From Symbioplanes lichenis (GTDB taxonomy: Bacteria; Actinomycetota; Actinomycetes; Mycobacteriales; Micromonosporaceae): a stretch of DNA of 64,000 bases. Every line of letters starts with the position of its first letter. The stretch's first letter is position 1. The notes beneath the pieces were generated by a model. That model ran no database searches. It saw only the letters and a list, made by a program, of their open reading frames with translations, and was not told the DNA's origin. The stretch spans positions 496,001 to 560,000 of the forward strand of contig NZ_JAUZQD010000003.1 of NCBI RefSeq assembly GCF_030709675.1. Direction: 5' to 3'. Shown here in pieces: positions 43,651 through 53,700 of the stretch. Position numbers and translations under genes: made by a program.

Positions 43651-45320
43651 GCGTCGAGGAGAACGAGGCGGAGGCGACCCAGGTCATCCTGCCGGGCGAG
43701 GCCACCCAGGTGATCATCCCCGGGGACCGGACCCAGCGGATCATCCCGGGCGAGTTCACGCAGGTCATCGAGCCCGGCGACCGCACCACGCGGATCCGGA
43801 TCGAGACCGGCGTCCCGGACTCGACCGCAACGCCGCACCAGCGCCGGGGCCGCCGGAGCAGCATGCCCGGGCCCGCCCGCCCGCCGGGAGCGCCCGACGG
43901 CCCGCAGATCGTCACGCCGGGCGTCTCCGCCGACCCGCTCGACGCGCTGGTCGACCGGATGCGCCCCAAGCTGGCCAAGGCGGTCGACGGCCTGCAGGTC
44001 GCCGCGGCGCTGGAGGCCGAGGGGCTGACCGACCGGATCGCCCGCGTGGGGTACGGCTTCAGCGACGTCTTCGCCCTGGCCCTCGAGGTCTACCGCCGGC
44101 TCGGCCCGCCGTCGCCGGACCGGCCGGCGCCGCTGCTGCCCGGGCGGAACTGGCAGGAGAGCCTGCGGGTGGTGTCGCACGGCCCCCTGTACGCGCTGCC
44201 GGGCTTCGTGTTCCCGGCCGTGCTCGTGGTGCTGGACCCGCGCGCCGTCGTGCTCGCGGTCTCCGTGGCGGGCGCGCTCGGCTGGATCTACGCGGGGACG
44301 GCCGCCTTCGCCGCGTACAAGCTGCTCGGGTCGTACCGGCCCCGGTCCGCCGCCCGGCTGCTGATGTGGTCGGCCCTGGTGTCCCCGCTCGTGGGCGCCC
44401 TCGCCGGACTGGTCGTGATGCTCTGCACGAGCGGCGGCTGGGGCCTGATCCCGCTCGCCGTGGGACAGCTCGCCTATCAACTGGCGGCGACGGTCTTCAT
44501 GTTCTACCGCCGCGAGGGACTGCAGGTGGCGCTCATGGTGCCCGCGGTGGTCGGCGGGGTGGCGTACCTGGTGCTCGGCTCGGAGGCCAGACAAGTCGCC
44601 ATCGGGACCGCCGTCGTGGGCGTCAGCGCGGCCTTCGCCGTGTCGCTGTGGCTCACCCGGGGCCGCGGCGAGGACGGCGAGCCGCCGATGCTCCCGCTGC
44701 TGCGGCACCGGGCCGCGGGGCTGGGCGGCGTCACCGCGTACGGGGCGTTCTCCGCCGTGCTGCTGCTGCACGCGGAGGCGCCGTACCTGCCCGTCCGGCT
44801 CGATCTGGCGGTCGCGGTGGCGCCGCTCATCCTGTCGATGGGGTTCGTCGAGTGGCGGGCCGAGGGCTTCCGGGCGCAGGCCGTCCTGCTCACCCACCGC
44901 CACCACGCCCCGTCGGTCTTCCAGCAGGCGCTGTGGCGGTCCATCCGGCTCGAGACCTTGTACTGCCTGGTCGTCCCGTCGGTGCTCGGCCTGCTGCTGG
45001 TGGCCGGTCTCGGCGTCCTCGGCCGGCTGACGCCCGAGGGCCTGTTCCTCATCGCCGCCCACGTCGCCCTGGCCGGGGCCTACTACGTGGCCTTCCTGCT
45101 CGCCGGGTTCGAGCGCTTCGGGCTGCTCTGCGGCGCGATGGCGGCCGCGCTCGCGCTGCACCTCGGCGTGGGCGCCGCGCTCGGTGCCGCGCCGCTGTTC
45201 GGCATGACCGGCGCGCCCGTGACCGACACGACGCTCTATCTCGTCAGCGTCCTCACGCTGCACGTCCTGTTCCTGATCGGCCTGTCCCGCCACGTGGGCC
45301 AGGTCCGCCACTACCGGTAG
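43647..45320 (+). CDS. Polytopic membrane protein with TQVI-PG repeats (PelG-like position)
   Basis: This 557-aa protein has two parts. Residues 1-60 contain about five 9-residue repeats (EATQVILPG, EATQVIIPG, DRTQRIIPG, EFTQVIEPG, DRTTRIRIE). The C-terminal 400 residues hold 11-12 TM helices. PelF works with the MATE-like membrane protein PelG. This gene overlaps pelF-like by ATGA and has a stretch (VFQQALWRSIRLETLYCLVV) like PelG central segments, so an export or flippase role is likely but unproven. The TQ-rich cytosolic repeats could be phosphothreonine/FHA docking sites. Confidence 0.72.
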   Translation: MSVEENEAEATQVILPGEATQVIIPGDRTQRIIPGEFTQVIEPGDRTTRIRIETGVPDSTATPHQRRGRRSSMPGPARPPGAPDGPQIVTPGVSADPLDALVDRMRPKLAKAVDGLQVAAALEAEGLTDRIARVGYGFSDVFALALEVYRRLGPPSPDRPAPLLPGRNWQESLRVVSHGPLYALPGFVFPAVLVVLDPRAVVLAVSVAGALGWIYAGTAAFAAYKLLGSYRPRSAARLLMWSALVSPLVGALAGLVVMLCTSGGWGLIPLAVGQLAYQLAATVFMFYRREGLQVALMVPAVVGGVAYLVLGSEARQVAIGTAVVGVSAAFAVSLWLTRGRGEDGEPPMLPLLRHRAAGLGGVTAYGAFSAVLLLHAEAPYLPVRLDLAVAVAPLILSMGFVEWRAEGFRAQAVLLTHRHHAPSVFQQALWRSIRLETLYCLVVPSVLGLLLVAGLGVLGRLTPEGLFLIAAHVALAGAYYVAFLLAGFERFGLLCGAMAAALALHLGVGAALGAAPLFGMTGAPVTDTTLYLVSVLTLHVLFLIGLSRHVGQVRHYR

Positions 45321-45338
45321 TTCACTGGAGGGGGAGCC

Positions 45339-46067
45339 ATGCACGCGGTGATACTCGCCGGCGGCAAGGGGGTGCGGCTGCGGCCGTACACCACGACGCT
45401 GCCCAAGCCGCTCATGCCCATCGGCGACAAGCACGCGATCCTCGAGATCGTCCTGGATCAGCTCGCCACCAGCGGGTTCACCTCGGTGACCCTGGCCATC
45501 AACCACCTCGGCCCGCTCATCCGCGCGTTCGTCGGCGACGGCGCCCGCTGGGGGCTCGACGTCGGCTATGTCGAGGAGGACCGGCCGCTGTCGACCGTCG
45601 GGCCGCTCTTCGGGCTCAAGGACCGGCTGCCCGAGGACTTCCTCGTCATGAACGGCGACATCCTGACCGACCTCGACTACGCCGACCTGCTGCACCGGCA
45701 CGTCATGGCGGGCAGCGCGCTCACCGTCGCCATCGCCGAGCGGGTCCACAAGGTGGAGTTCGGGGTCCTCGACGTCGAGGCGTCGCGCATCGTCGGGTTC
45801 CGCGAGAAGCCGGACCTGCGCTACCGCGTCAGCATGGGCGTGTACGGGATGTCGAGGCGCACGCTGGCCCCGTACCCGCCGGGGTTGTGCTTCGGGTTCG
45901 ACCAGCTCGTGCTCGACCTGCTCGATCGGGGCGCCTACCCGGCCACGTATCCGTTCGCGGGGTTCTGGCTCGACATCGGGCGCCCGGAGGACTACGACGA
46001 GGCGAACCGGAGCTTCGACGAGATCCGGCCCCGGCTGCTGCGGGAACGGGCCGGTGAACCGGTGTGA
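45339..46067 (+). CDS. Sugar-1-phosphate nucleotidyltransferase
   Basis: This 242-aa protein has HAVILAGGKGVRLRPYTTTL, LPKPLMPIGDKHAILE, then VMNGDILTDLDY and VSMGVYGMSRRTL, the RmlA/GMP-type NTP-transferase core, without a left-handed beta-helix. It makes a nucleotide sugar for the operon's polymer; the base and sugar cannot be told. GGAGGGGGAGCC precedes ATG 45339. Confidence 0.87.
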   Translation: MHAVILAGGKGVRLRPYTTTLPKPLMPIGDKHAILEIVLDQLATSGFTSVTLAINHLGPLIRAFVGDGARWGLDVGYVEEDRPLSTVGPLFGLKDRLPEDFLVMNGDILTDLDYADLLHRHVMAGSALTVAIAERVHKVEFGVLDVEASRIVGFREKPDLRYRVSMGVYGMSRRTLAPYPPGLCFGFDQLVLDLLDRGAYPATYPFAGFWLDIGRPEDYDEANRSFDEIRPRLLRERAGEPV

Positions 46068-46939
46068 AGACCGTTCTCTTCGGGGCGTCCGGGTTCATCG
46101 GGCGGCACGTGCGCGAGGTGCTGGCGCAGGAGGGTGACGTCGTCACGCCCGGCCGGGCGCGCCACGACCTCATCGCCGGGGACCACGACTCGCTGGTGGC
46201 GCTCTTCCGGTCGGAGCGGCCGGACGCGGTCGTGAGCTGCGTGGGCGCGCTGGGCGGGTCGGACGAGTCCCTGCTGCGGGCCAACGCCCTGGTCGCGGCC
46301 AAGCTGGTGGCCGCGGTGGCGGAGGCGGTGCCCGGCGCGCGGGTGGTCCGGCTGGGCTCCGCCGGCGAGTACGGGATCGTGCCCCACGGTCACGCGGTGC
46401 GCGAGGACGACCGCCTGGAACCCGTCGGGGCGTACGGGATCAGCCATGTCGCCGGCACGCAGTTGTTCACGCTCGCCGGTTCCTCGGGGCGGGCGGACAC
46501 GGTGACGGTGCGCGTGTTCAACCCGATCGGGGCGGGGCAGCCGGCCGAGAACGTGCTCGGGCGCGCGGCCTATCGGATCCGGGAGGCCCTGGGCACGGGG
46601 GCCACCGACATCACTCTGGGTCCCCTCGGCGCGTATCGGGATTTCGTCGACGTGCGGGACGTGGCGTCGCTGATCCGCGCGGCCGTCACGGCGTCCACGG
46701 TGACGCACCGGGTGTACAACGCGGGCAGCGGGCGGGCGGTGACCGTACGGGAGGCTGTGGGGTTGCTCGCTCGTCAGGCCGGTTGGTCCGGGACCGTGCA
46801 CGAGGCCGGGACCGGGCCGCAGCGCTCGGCGGCGGTGGACTGGATCCAGGCCGACATCGCGCGGGCGGGGGCCGACTTCGGCTGGAAGCCCGCGCACGAC
46901 CTGGTCGCCTCGGTGGCCGCGATCTGGGCCGCGGGGTGA
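46064..46939 (+). CDS. NAD-dependent epimerase/dehydratase-like SDR with altered YxxxK
   Basis: This 291-aa extended SDR has VLFGASGFIGRHV, then RLGSAGEYG and VFNPIGAGQP. The catalytic Tyr-x3-Lys motif reads YGISH, with His for Lys, so activity may be weak, changed or lost. GTG 46064 overlaps the nucleotidyltransferase stop. It probably modifies or binds a nucleotide sugar in the same pathway. Confidence 0.8.
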   Translation: MKTVLFGASGFIGRHVREVLAQEGDVVTPGRARHDLIAGDHDSLVALFRSERPDAVVSCVGALGGSDESLLRANALVAAKLVAAVAEAVPGARVVRLGSAGEYGIVPHGHAVREDDRLEPVGAYGISHVAGTQLFTLAGSSGRADTVTVRVFNPIGAGQPAENVLGRAAYRIREALGTGATDITLGPLGAYRDFVDVRDVASLIRAAVTASTVTHRVYNAGSGRAVTVREAVGLLARQAGWSGTVHEAGTGPQRSAAVDWIQADIARAGADFGWKPAHDLVASVAAIWAAG

Positions 46940-47829
46940 TCCGCCGGGCCCTCCTCGCCGCCGTGGTGCTGCTGACGGCCTGTTCCTCCGCGCCCCCGGC
47001 GCCGGTCGGCCCGCTGCGCTCGTGGGCCTATCAGCTGCAGGGCTACGCCGGCGGGAAGCTCGACCAGCTCGCGGCCGGCGACTGGCAGCTCGTGGTGGTC
47101 GACCTGGCCCGCGACGCGCACGACGACTGGTTCAGCCGCGACGAGATCGCCTCGGTGCGGGCGACCGGCAAGAAGGTGCTCGCCTACTTCGAGATCGGGA
47201 GCATCGAGGACTTCCGCCCCGAGTATCCCGGCCTGCGGTCGGGGGCCGCCGACCTGATCGCCAACGAATGGCCGGACTGGCCGGGGGAGTACTTCGTCCG
47301 CTACTACGACGAGCGCTGGTGGGACCTGGTCGTGCGGCCGCGCGTCGACCGGGCCCTGAAGGCCGGGTTCGACGGCGTGTACCTGGACACCCCGCTGGCG
47401 TACGAGGAGATCGATCTGTCCTTCACGCCGGGGCGCGACCGGGACGCGCTGGCGGCGGACATGGCTCACCTCATCGAACGGATCAGCGGGTACGCCAAGG
47501 AGCGCCGGCCCGGCTTCCTGATCGTGCCGCAGAACTCGCCCGAGCTGCGGCACCAGAGGGGATACACGAAGGCGATCGACGGGATTGGCATGGAGGAACT
47601 CTTCTACCAGGCCACCGACGAGCGCTGCACCGAGGACTACTGCGCGGAGAACCTCGCCGAGACCCGCGCGCTGCGCGACGCCGGCAAGTTCGTGCTCAGC
47701 GTCGACTACGCGACCCGGCCGGCGGACGTCCGCGCGGCCTGCTCGCACTACCGCACCGAACGGTTCGCCGGCACGGTCACCGTGCGCGCCCTGGACCGTC
47801 CCTCATCCAAGGAGCAGCTATGCCATTGA
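46936..47829 (+). CDS. GH114 polygalactosaminidase-like lipoprotein
   Basis: This 297-aa protein has a lipoprotein signal (RRALLAAVVLLTACSSAPP). The mature part reads as a GH114 TIM barrel: SWAYQLQGYAGG, LVVVDLARDAH, KKVLAYFEIGSIEDFRPEY, GFDGVYLDTP and LIVPQNSPEL. GH114 enzymes (fungal Ega3, the PelA hydrolase domain) cut alpha-1,4-linked galactosamine. GTG 46936 overlaps the previous stop. An exterior hydrolase would trim or release the polymer made by this operon. Confidence 0.82.
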   Translation: MIRRALLAAVVLLTACSSAPPAPVGPLRSWAYQLQGYAGGKLDQLAAGDWQLVVVDLARDAHDDWFSRDEIASVRATGKKVLAYFEIGSIEDFRPEYPGLRSGAADLIANEWPDWPGEYFVRYYDERWWDLVVRPRVDRALKAGFDGVYLDTPLAYEEIDLSFTPGRDRDALAADMAHLIERISGYAKERRPGFLIVPQNSPELRHQRGYTKAIDGIGMEELFYQATDERCTEDYCAENLAETRALRDAGKFVLSVDYATRPADVRAACSHYRTERFAGTVTVRALDRPSSKEQLCH

Positions 47830-49124
47830 CCATCGGAGTGGTCGGTCTCGGCTACGTCGGCCTGACCCTGACCGCGGCGCTCGCCGATCGCGGCTTCACC
47901 GTGCACGGAGCGGACGTGTCGCCCCGGGTGATCGAGACCCTCGGCCAGGGGCGCTCGCACATCTTCGAGCCCGGCGTTTCCTCCGTTTTCGCGTCCAAGA
48001 TCGGGTCCTCCGTCTTCGTGGCGGCGGAGTTGCCGCGCGACACCGTCGACGTCGCGGTGATCAGTGTGTCCACGCCGGTGGACGAGGCGACGCGGCGACC
48101 CAATCTGGCCAATCTCGCGGCGGCGGCCCGGTCGGTGGCGGCGACGTGCCGGCCGGGGACGCTCGTCGTCGTGCGCAGCACCGTGCCGATCGGCACCAGC
48201 CGGGCCGTCGTGCTGCCCGAGCTGCGGGCGGCGTGGGGGGACGACGTCAAGCTGGTCATGGCGCCCGAGCGGACGATCCAGGGGCAGGCGCTGCGGGAGC
48301 TGGTCGAGCTGCCGCAGGTGATCGGGGGGCTCGACGCCGCGAGTCTGGCGACGGCGGTGGAGTTCTTCAGCGGGCTCGCGCAGACCGTGGTCGAGGTGTC
48401 GAGCCTCGAGGCGGCCGAGATGGTCAAGCTTGCGAACAACTGCCACACCGACCTGATCTACTCGTACGGGAACGAGCTCGCTCTGGTCGCGGAGCAGCAC
48501 CGGCTGGATCCGCTCGAGGTGATCCGCGCGGCCAACCTGGACTATCCGCGACCCGATCTGGCCAAGCCGGGATACGTGGGCGGCGGCTGCCTGTCCAAGG
48601 ACCCGTACATCATGCTCGACAGCTCGGGGGACTACGAGCCGTTCCTGGTCGGGCGGGCGCGGGCGCTCAACGAGTTCCTGCCGGTGCACGTGGCCGAGAC
48701 CGTCGTGGGGCTGCTGGCCTCGTCCCGGGGCGAGACGCGCGGGCTGCGGCTGGCGGTGCTCGGGTGGGCGTACAAGGGCTGGCCGCCCACCGACGACATG
48801 CGGGGCACGCCGATCGCGGACATGATGCCGGTCTTCTCGGCCGCGGGCATCACGGTCACCGGGCACGACCCGATGGTCAGCGACGCGGTCATCCGCCAGT
48901 ACGGCGGGGAGCCGATCAGCCTCGACAAGGCGTTCGCCGACAGCGACGCCGTGCTGGTCATCAACGACCACCCGGACTACCGGGCGCTGGCCGTGACCAC
49001 CCTGCTCGGCTCGCACCGGCCGGACCTGATCTTCGACTCGTGGCGGATCCTCGACGAGTCCGCGATCACGGGGCTCGGGATCCGATACGCGGGGCTGGGA
49101 TACCTTCCGGCGGTGCCCGCATGA
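47820..49124 (+). CDS. Nucleotide-sugar 6-dehydrogenase (UDP-Glc/UDP-ManNAc DH family)
   Basis: This 434-aa protein has GVVGLGYVGLTLTAALADRG (NAD site), VVRSTVPIGTSR, APERTIQGQALREL, AEMVKLANNCHTDL and the catalytic Cys in GYVGGGCLSKDP (about 258). A C-terminal Rossmann domain includes VLGWAYKGWPPTDDMRGTP. It oxidises a UDP-hexose or HexNAc to the uronate, suggesting an acidic sugar in the polymer. ATG 47820 with AAGGAG upstream overlaps the GH114 stop by 10 bases. Confidence 0.88.
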   Translation: MPLTIGVVGLGYVGLTLTAALADRGFTVHGADVSPRVIETLGQGRSHIFEPGVSSVFASKIGSSVFVAAELPRDTVDVAVISVSTPVDEATRRPNLANLAAAARSVAATCRPGTLVVVRSTVPIGTSRAVVLPELRAAWGDDVKLVMAPERTIQGQALRELVELPQVIGGLDAASLATAVEFFSGLAQTVVEVSSLEAAEMVKLANNCHTDLIYSYGNELALVAEQHRLDPLEVIRAANLDYPRPDLAKPGYVGGGCLSKDPYIMLDSSGDYEPFLVGRARALNEFLPVHVAETVVGLLASSRGETRGLRLAVLGWAYKGWPPTDDMRGTPIADMMPVFSAAGITVTGHDPMVSDAVIRQYGGEPISLDKAFADSDAVLVINDHPDYRALAVTTLLGSHRPDLIFDSWRILDESAITGLGIRYAGLGYLPAVPA

Positions 49125-50068
49125 GATCACTGCTGCTCGGTGGCGCCGGCTTCATCGGACTGCACCTCGCCCGGCGGCTGCTGGCCGACGGGCACGAGGT
49201 CACGATCGTCGACGACTTCTCGCGGGGGCGCAACGACTTCCAGCTGGACGTCGAGCTCATCTCCGCGGATCTGACGGACCCTGCCTCGTACGCGGCCCTG
49301 CCGCACGGGTGGGACCAGATCTATCTGCTCGCGGCGGTCGTCGGGGTGCGCAACGTCGAACGGGATCCCGCCCGGGTCGTCCGGGTCAACACGCTGTCCG
49401 CGCTGCACCTGCTCGACTGGGTCGCCCCGGGGGAACGGGTCTTCTTCGCGTCCACGAGCGAGGTCTACGCGGGGGGTGTCGACGCGGGCGTGGTCCCGGT
49501 GCCCACCGGCGAGGACGTGCCCACGATGATCTCGGACGTGACGGCGCCGCGGTTCGCGTACGCGGTCAGCAAGCTCCTCGGCGAAGCCGCGTTCCTGCAC
49601 ACCGCGCGGGCGCGGGGCTTCGAGGCCGTGGTGGGCCGGTTCCACAACGTCTACGGGCCGCGGATGGGCGCCGACCACGTCATCCCCGAGATGGCGTTGC
49701 GGGCCCGGGCCGGCGAGAGCCCGTTCCGGGTGCCCGGGGCCGACCAGTACCGGGCCTTCTGCCACGTGGACGACGCGGTGGAGGCGATCGTGCGGCTGAT
49801 GGCCGTGCCCGAGGCGGCCGGGCAGATCGTGCACATCGGCAACGACCGGGAGGAGACGCTCATTCTTGACCTCGCCAAGGCTGTCTTGGCCGTGGCCGGT
49901 GCGGCGTCCGCTCTGGATCCGCAGCCCGCACCGGCGGGATCCGTCCACCGCCGCTGCCCCGACCTGACCAAGCTGCGCGCCCTCACCGGTTACGAGCCCA
50001 AGGTCTCGCTCGAGGACGGGGTGCGCTCCACCTTCGACTGGTACGCCGAGCACGGGAGGCCGGCATGA
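49121..50068 (+). CDS. NAD-dependent UDP-sugar 4-epimerase-like SDR
   Basis: This 315-aa protein has SLLLGGAGFIGLHLARRL, VDDFSRGR, FASTSEVYAG, catalytic FAYAVSKLLGE (intact YxxxK) and VYGPRMG. It resembles UDP-GlcNAc/GalNAc 4-epimerases and UDP-glucuronate decarboxylases. Supplying UDP-GalNAc for a PelF-type enzyme is the most attractive role. ATG 49121 overlaps the dehydrogenase stop (ATGA). Confidence 0.85.
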   Translation: MRSLLLGGAGFIGLHLARRLLADGHEVTIVDDFSRGRNDFQLDVELISADLTDPASYAALPHGWDQIYLLAAVVGVRNVERDPARVVRVNTLSALHLLDWVAPGERVFFASTSEVYAGGVDAGVVPVPTGEDVPTMISDVTAPRFAYAVSKLLGEAAFLHTARARGFEAVVGRFHNVYGPRMGADHVIPEMALRARAGESPFRVPGADQYRAFCHVDDAVEAIVRLMAVPEAAGQIVHIGNDREETLILDLAKAVLAVAGAASALDPQPAPAGSVHRRCPDLTKLRALTGYEPKVSLEDGVRSTFDWYAEHGRPA

Positions 50069-50766
50069 ATCTCGACGAACGCCCGCCCATCTGCTTCTAC
50101 TACGGCAACGGTCACCTGGTCGACCTCGCGGAGTACCCGCGCGTGGTCCTGCAGCCCGACTTCTACTCCGCCGCCGAGCTGGCCTATCTCAAGGGCCGCG
50201 GCGTGCAGACCCTCGCCTACCTGACCCTCTCGGAGGACCAGGGCCCGCCCGCGGTCTGGCAGCGCCCCGAGCGCAACCCCGACTGGGGCGGCGCCTTCGT
50301 CCAGGTCGGCCACCCCGACTGGGTCGCCCACGTGGTCGCCCAGGCCAAGGCCGCCCTGGCCGCGGGCTTCGACGGCCTCTTCCTCGACACCCTCAACGTC
50401 GAGCTCACCTATCCCGAGGACGTCCCGCACCTGCTCACCCTGGTCGCCGCCCTGCGCACCGAGGCCCAGCCGGCCTACATGCTGGCCAACCGCGGCTTCG
50501 GCATGCTGCCCCGCTTGGCCGAGCTGGTCGACGGCGTGGTCTTCGAGTCCTTCTCGGCCCGCTGGACCGAGGAGGGCTACGCGCCGTGGCCGCCCGACGT
50601 GCTCGAGTTCCACGCGCAGATCGCCGAGCAGCTGCTGGGGTTGCAACTGGACCTGTTCGCGTTGGACTATGCGGACGACCCCGGGCTGACGGACTTCGCG
50701 ATCCGGCGGGCCCGGCAGTTCGGCATGCAGTGCGTGGTGAGCGACCGGGCCCTGTCCCGCGTCTGA
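50065..50766 (+). CDS. GH114-like protein without signal peptide
   Basis: This 233-aa protein has ICFYYGNGHLVDLAEYPRVV, TLAYLTLSEDQG, GFDGLFLDTLNVEL and GVVFESFSARW, a GH114/PelA-hydrolase-like TIM barrel. Unlike the upstream GH114 lipoprotein it has no export signal, so it may act in the cytosol, be an inactive sensor, or leave by another route. ATG 50065 overlaps the epimerase stop. It is the last gene of the exopolysaccharide operon. Confidence 0.75.
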   Translation: MNLDERPPICFYYGNGHLVDLAEYPRVVLQPDFYSAAELAYLKGRGVQTLAYLTLSEDQGPPAVWQRPERNPDWGGAFVQVGHPDWVAHVVAQAKAALAAGFDGLFLDTLNVELTYPEDVPHLLTLVAALRTEAQPAYMLANRGFGMLPRLAELVDGVVFESFSARWTEEGYAPWPPDVLEFHAQIAEQLLGLQLDLFALDYADDPGLTDFAIRRARQFGMQCVVSDRALSRV

Positions 50767-50795
50767 CGTTCTTTCCGGAAGGTGCGGCGGGCAGC

Positions 50796-53700
50796 ATGGC
50801 TGTGGTGGAGACCGGGACACTCGTCAAGCTGCTCGCCGTGGGGGCTCGGCCCGCTGCCGAGCGGTTGAAGCGGCGGGAGTCGGTCGTGGCGGTGCTGCGG
50901 CGGCTGAAGCTGGCGCCGGAGCAGCCGCCGGGGGACTTCGACGGCGTCTACACGTACGCCATCGTGGAATTTTGTTACGGGAAGCCGGAGCCGGTCGTCC
51001 GGCTGTTCCGCTACGAGTATGTGCGCGCGGCGTTCCGGAAGGCGTTCGAGAGCGGCGACGAGGCGCATCTGCGGCGCGAGGTCGACGAGATCCTGCGGTG
51101 GAACGACGAGACCGGCGAGCTGGGGCGCATCGACTACAACCTGGCGCTGGAGCTGACCGGCTTCCGGGTGGTCTTCGAGGAGCTGGTCGATCGGACGCGC
51201 AGTGCCGCGCAGACGCGCCTGGAACGCCGGGTGGGGGACGTCCAGCGGGCGATGACGGACATGGCGCAGCTGCTCGGGCGGATGACGACCCCTGAGGAGA
51301 TCATCCGGTACGCGACCCGCGACGCCCCGCCCGCCGTGCAGCTCGCGGGTCAGGTGCGCGAGTGGTTCGCCGCCGTGGAGTACCGCATCACCTCCGTGGT
51401 CAGTGCCGGGCCGGACGAGTTCGTGTGGCTGGTGCGGGTGCCGGCGCGCCGGGGCTACGACACGGTGGTCGTGCGGGGGGTCGGCGGCGAGTTGAGCGCA
51501 CCGGACATGGCGCGCATGAGCGAACTGCTCGTTTCGTCATCGGCGACCGAGGCGTGGGCCGTGGCGCCGCAGCGGATCAGCCCGGCCGCCCGTTCCCTGG
51601 CTTCTTCCCTGCCCGGGGTGTTCTGCTACACGTTCGACGAGCTGATCGACGAGCGGGCGGACTTCTCGCCGTACCTGGAATGGCTGGAGGCCGAGGTGCG
51701 CACGCGACGCCTCGCCTCGCGCTACGTGCCGCTCAGCTGCGCGAAGGAGGAGGTCGACAGCCGGACCCGGCAGGTGGCGGCGACCAGCGTCTACCCGTGG
51801 AACGAGGGCGGGCTCGACGGCTACGTGAGCCGGTGGCTGGACGACGACAGCAAGGAGCACCTGTCGATCCTGGGCGAGTTCGGGACCGGGAAGAGCTGGT
51901 TCTGCCTGCACTTCGCGTGGACGCTGGCGCTCCAGTGGCGGGCCGCGCGTGACGCCGGCCGCAAACGCCCCCGGCTGCCGCTGGTCGTGCCGCTGCGCGA
52001 CTACGCCAAGGCGGTGTCGGTGGAGTCGCTGTTCTCGGAGTTCTTCTTCCGCAAGCACGAGATCCTGCCCGACGGCTATCGTGTGTTCGAAACGCTCAAC
52101 CGGCTCGGGCGACTGCTGCTCGTCTTCGACGGTTTCGACGAGATGGCCGCCCGGGTCGACCGGCAGGCGATGATCAACAACTTCTGGGAGCTGGCGCGGG
52201 CGGTCGTACCCGGGTCGAAGGTGCTCCTGACCTGCCGCACCGAGCACTTCCCGGAGGCGCGGGAGGGCCGCAACGTGCTGGGCGCCCGGCTGGCGGCGTC
52301 GACGTCCGCGCTGACCGGGGAGCCGCCGCAGTTCGAGGTGGTCGAGCTGCGGCCCTTCGACGACGAGCAGATCGGCCGCCTGCTCGGACCGCTGGCCGGG
52401 ACGGTCGCCGCGCATCCGGGGCTCATGGACCTGATGCGCCGGCCGGTCATGTCCGAGCTCGCCCTGGCGGCGCTGCCCGAGATCGCGCAAGGCGCCAAGG
52501 TGGATCTCGCGCGGGTCTATCTGTACGCGGTGCGGCAGAAGATCGACGCGGACATCCGGGCCGAGCGAACGTTCACCTCGCTCGCCGACAAAGTGTTCTT
52601 CCTGTGCGAGCTGTCCTGGCACATGCTGGCCGAGTCGGTCATGACGATCAACTACCGGGAGATCCCGGACCGGATCCGGGCGTCGTTCGGGGCGGTGGTG
52701 CGCGAGCAGCGGGACCTCGACCACTGGCACTACGACATGATGGGCCAGACGCTGCTGGTGCGGGACGCGGAGGGGAACTACTCGCCGGCGCACCGGTCGC
52801 TGCTGGAGTTCTTCGCCGCGTACAAGCTGGTGGCGTCGCTCGGGGTGATGGACGACGACTTCCTGGCGCTGATGGGCGGGGAGGTGGCGCGGCTCGCGCA
52901 GCCGGACGTGCTGACCGCCTTCCGCTTCTCCCGGGCCCTCGCCGACCTGGCCGCGCCGATGGTGGCCGGCGGCGCGCTGCCCCGGCTGATCGACCGGCTC
53001 GCCGCGAACCGCGACGACGTGGCCGGCGCGAACCTGATCGAGCTGATCGGTGCCGTCGACCCGGCCGGGCTCGAGGGGGCGCGCCTGGACGAGGCCGGGC
53101 TGGCCGCCGCCGACCTCGCCGCGCGGGGGATGAGCCTCGCCGGCACCTCGCTGCGCCACGCGCACCTGGCCGCCGCCCGCCTCGACGGCGTGACGCTGGC
53201 CGGCGCCGACCTCACCGGCGCGGACCTGACAGGCGCGGACGGGACAGGCCACGCCCGGAACGCGGTGGCCTATTTCTGCGAGGAGACCGGGGCCGAACGG
53301 TACCTCCTGACCCGGCGCGACGAGATCTTCCACCGGCGCCCGGACGGACCGGTGCGGGTCTACGCCACACCGGACCGGATTCTGCGCGTCCGGGCGTTCC
53401 GCGACGGGCGGCTGCTGATCATGCCGGACGGCGACACGCGCGGCTGCGTCGTGCTCGACCCGCGGACAGGGGAGTGCACGGAGGAGCACACCGGGGTCCG
53501 CTGGGCCGAGGCCGTGGACATCGCCGGGCGGGACTTCCTGGTGCTCGAGCGGGCCGGCCGCGACGAGGTCACCCTCGAGTTCCTGGACCATCCCTCCGGG
53601 GCCCCGGTGACCACGTGCACGCTGCCCTATCCCGAGATCTCGCACGGCCCGGACGGCCGGGGCCGCATGATCGCCTACGCCTACCGGCCGGGCACTGCCG

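Noticed and set aside
43632..45749. 705-aa open frame on the minus strand
   Set aside because: It runs antisense to the polytopic membrane protein and nucleotidyltransferase; compositionally a shadow.
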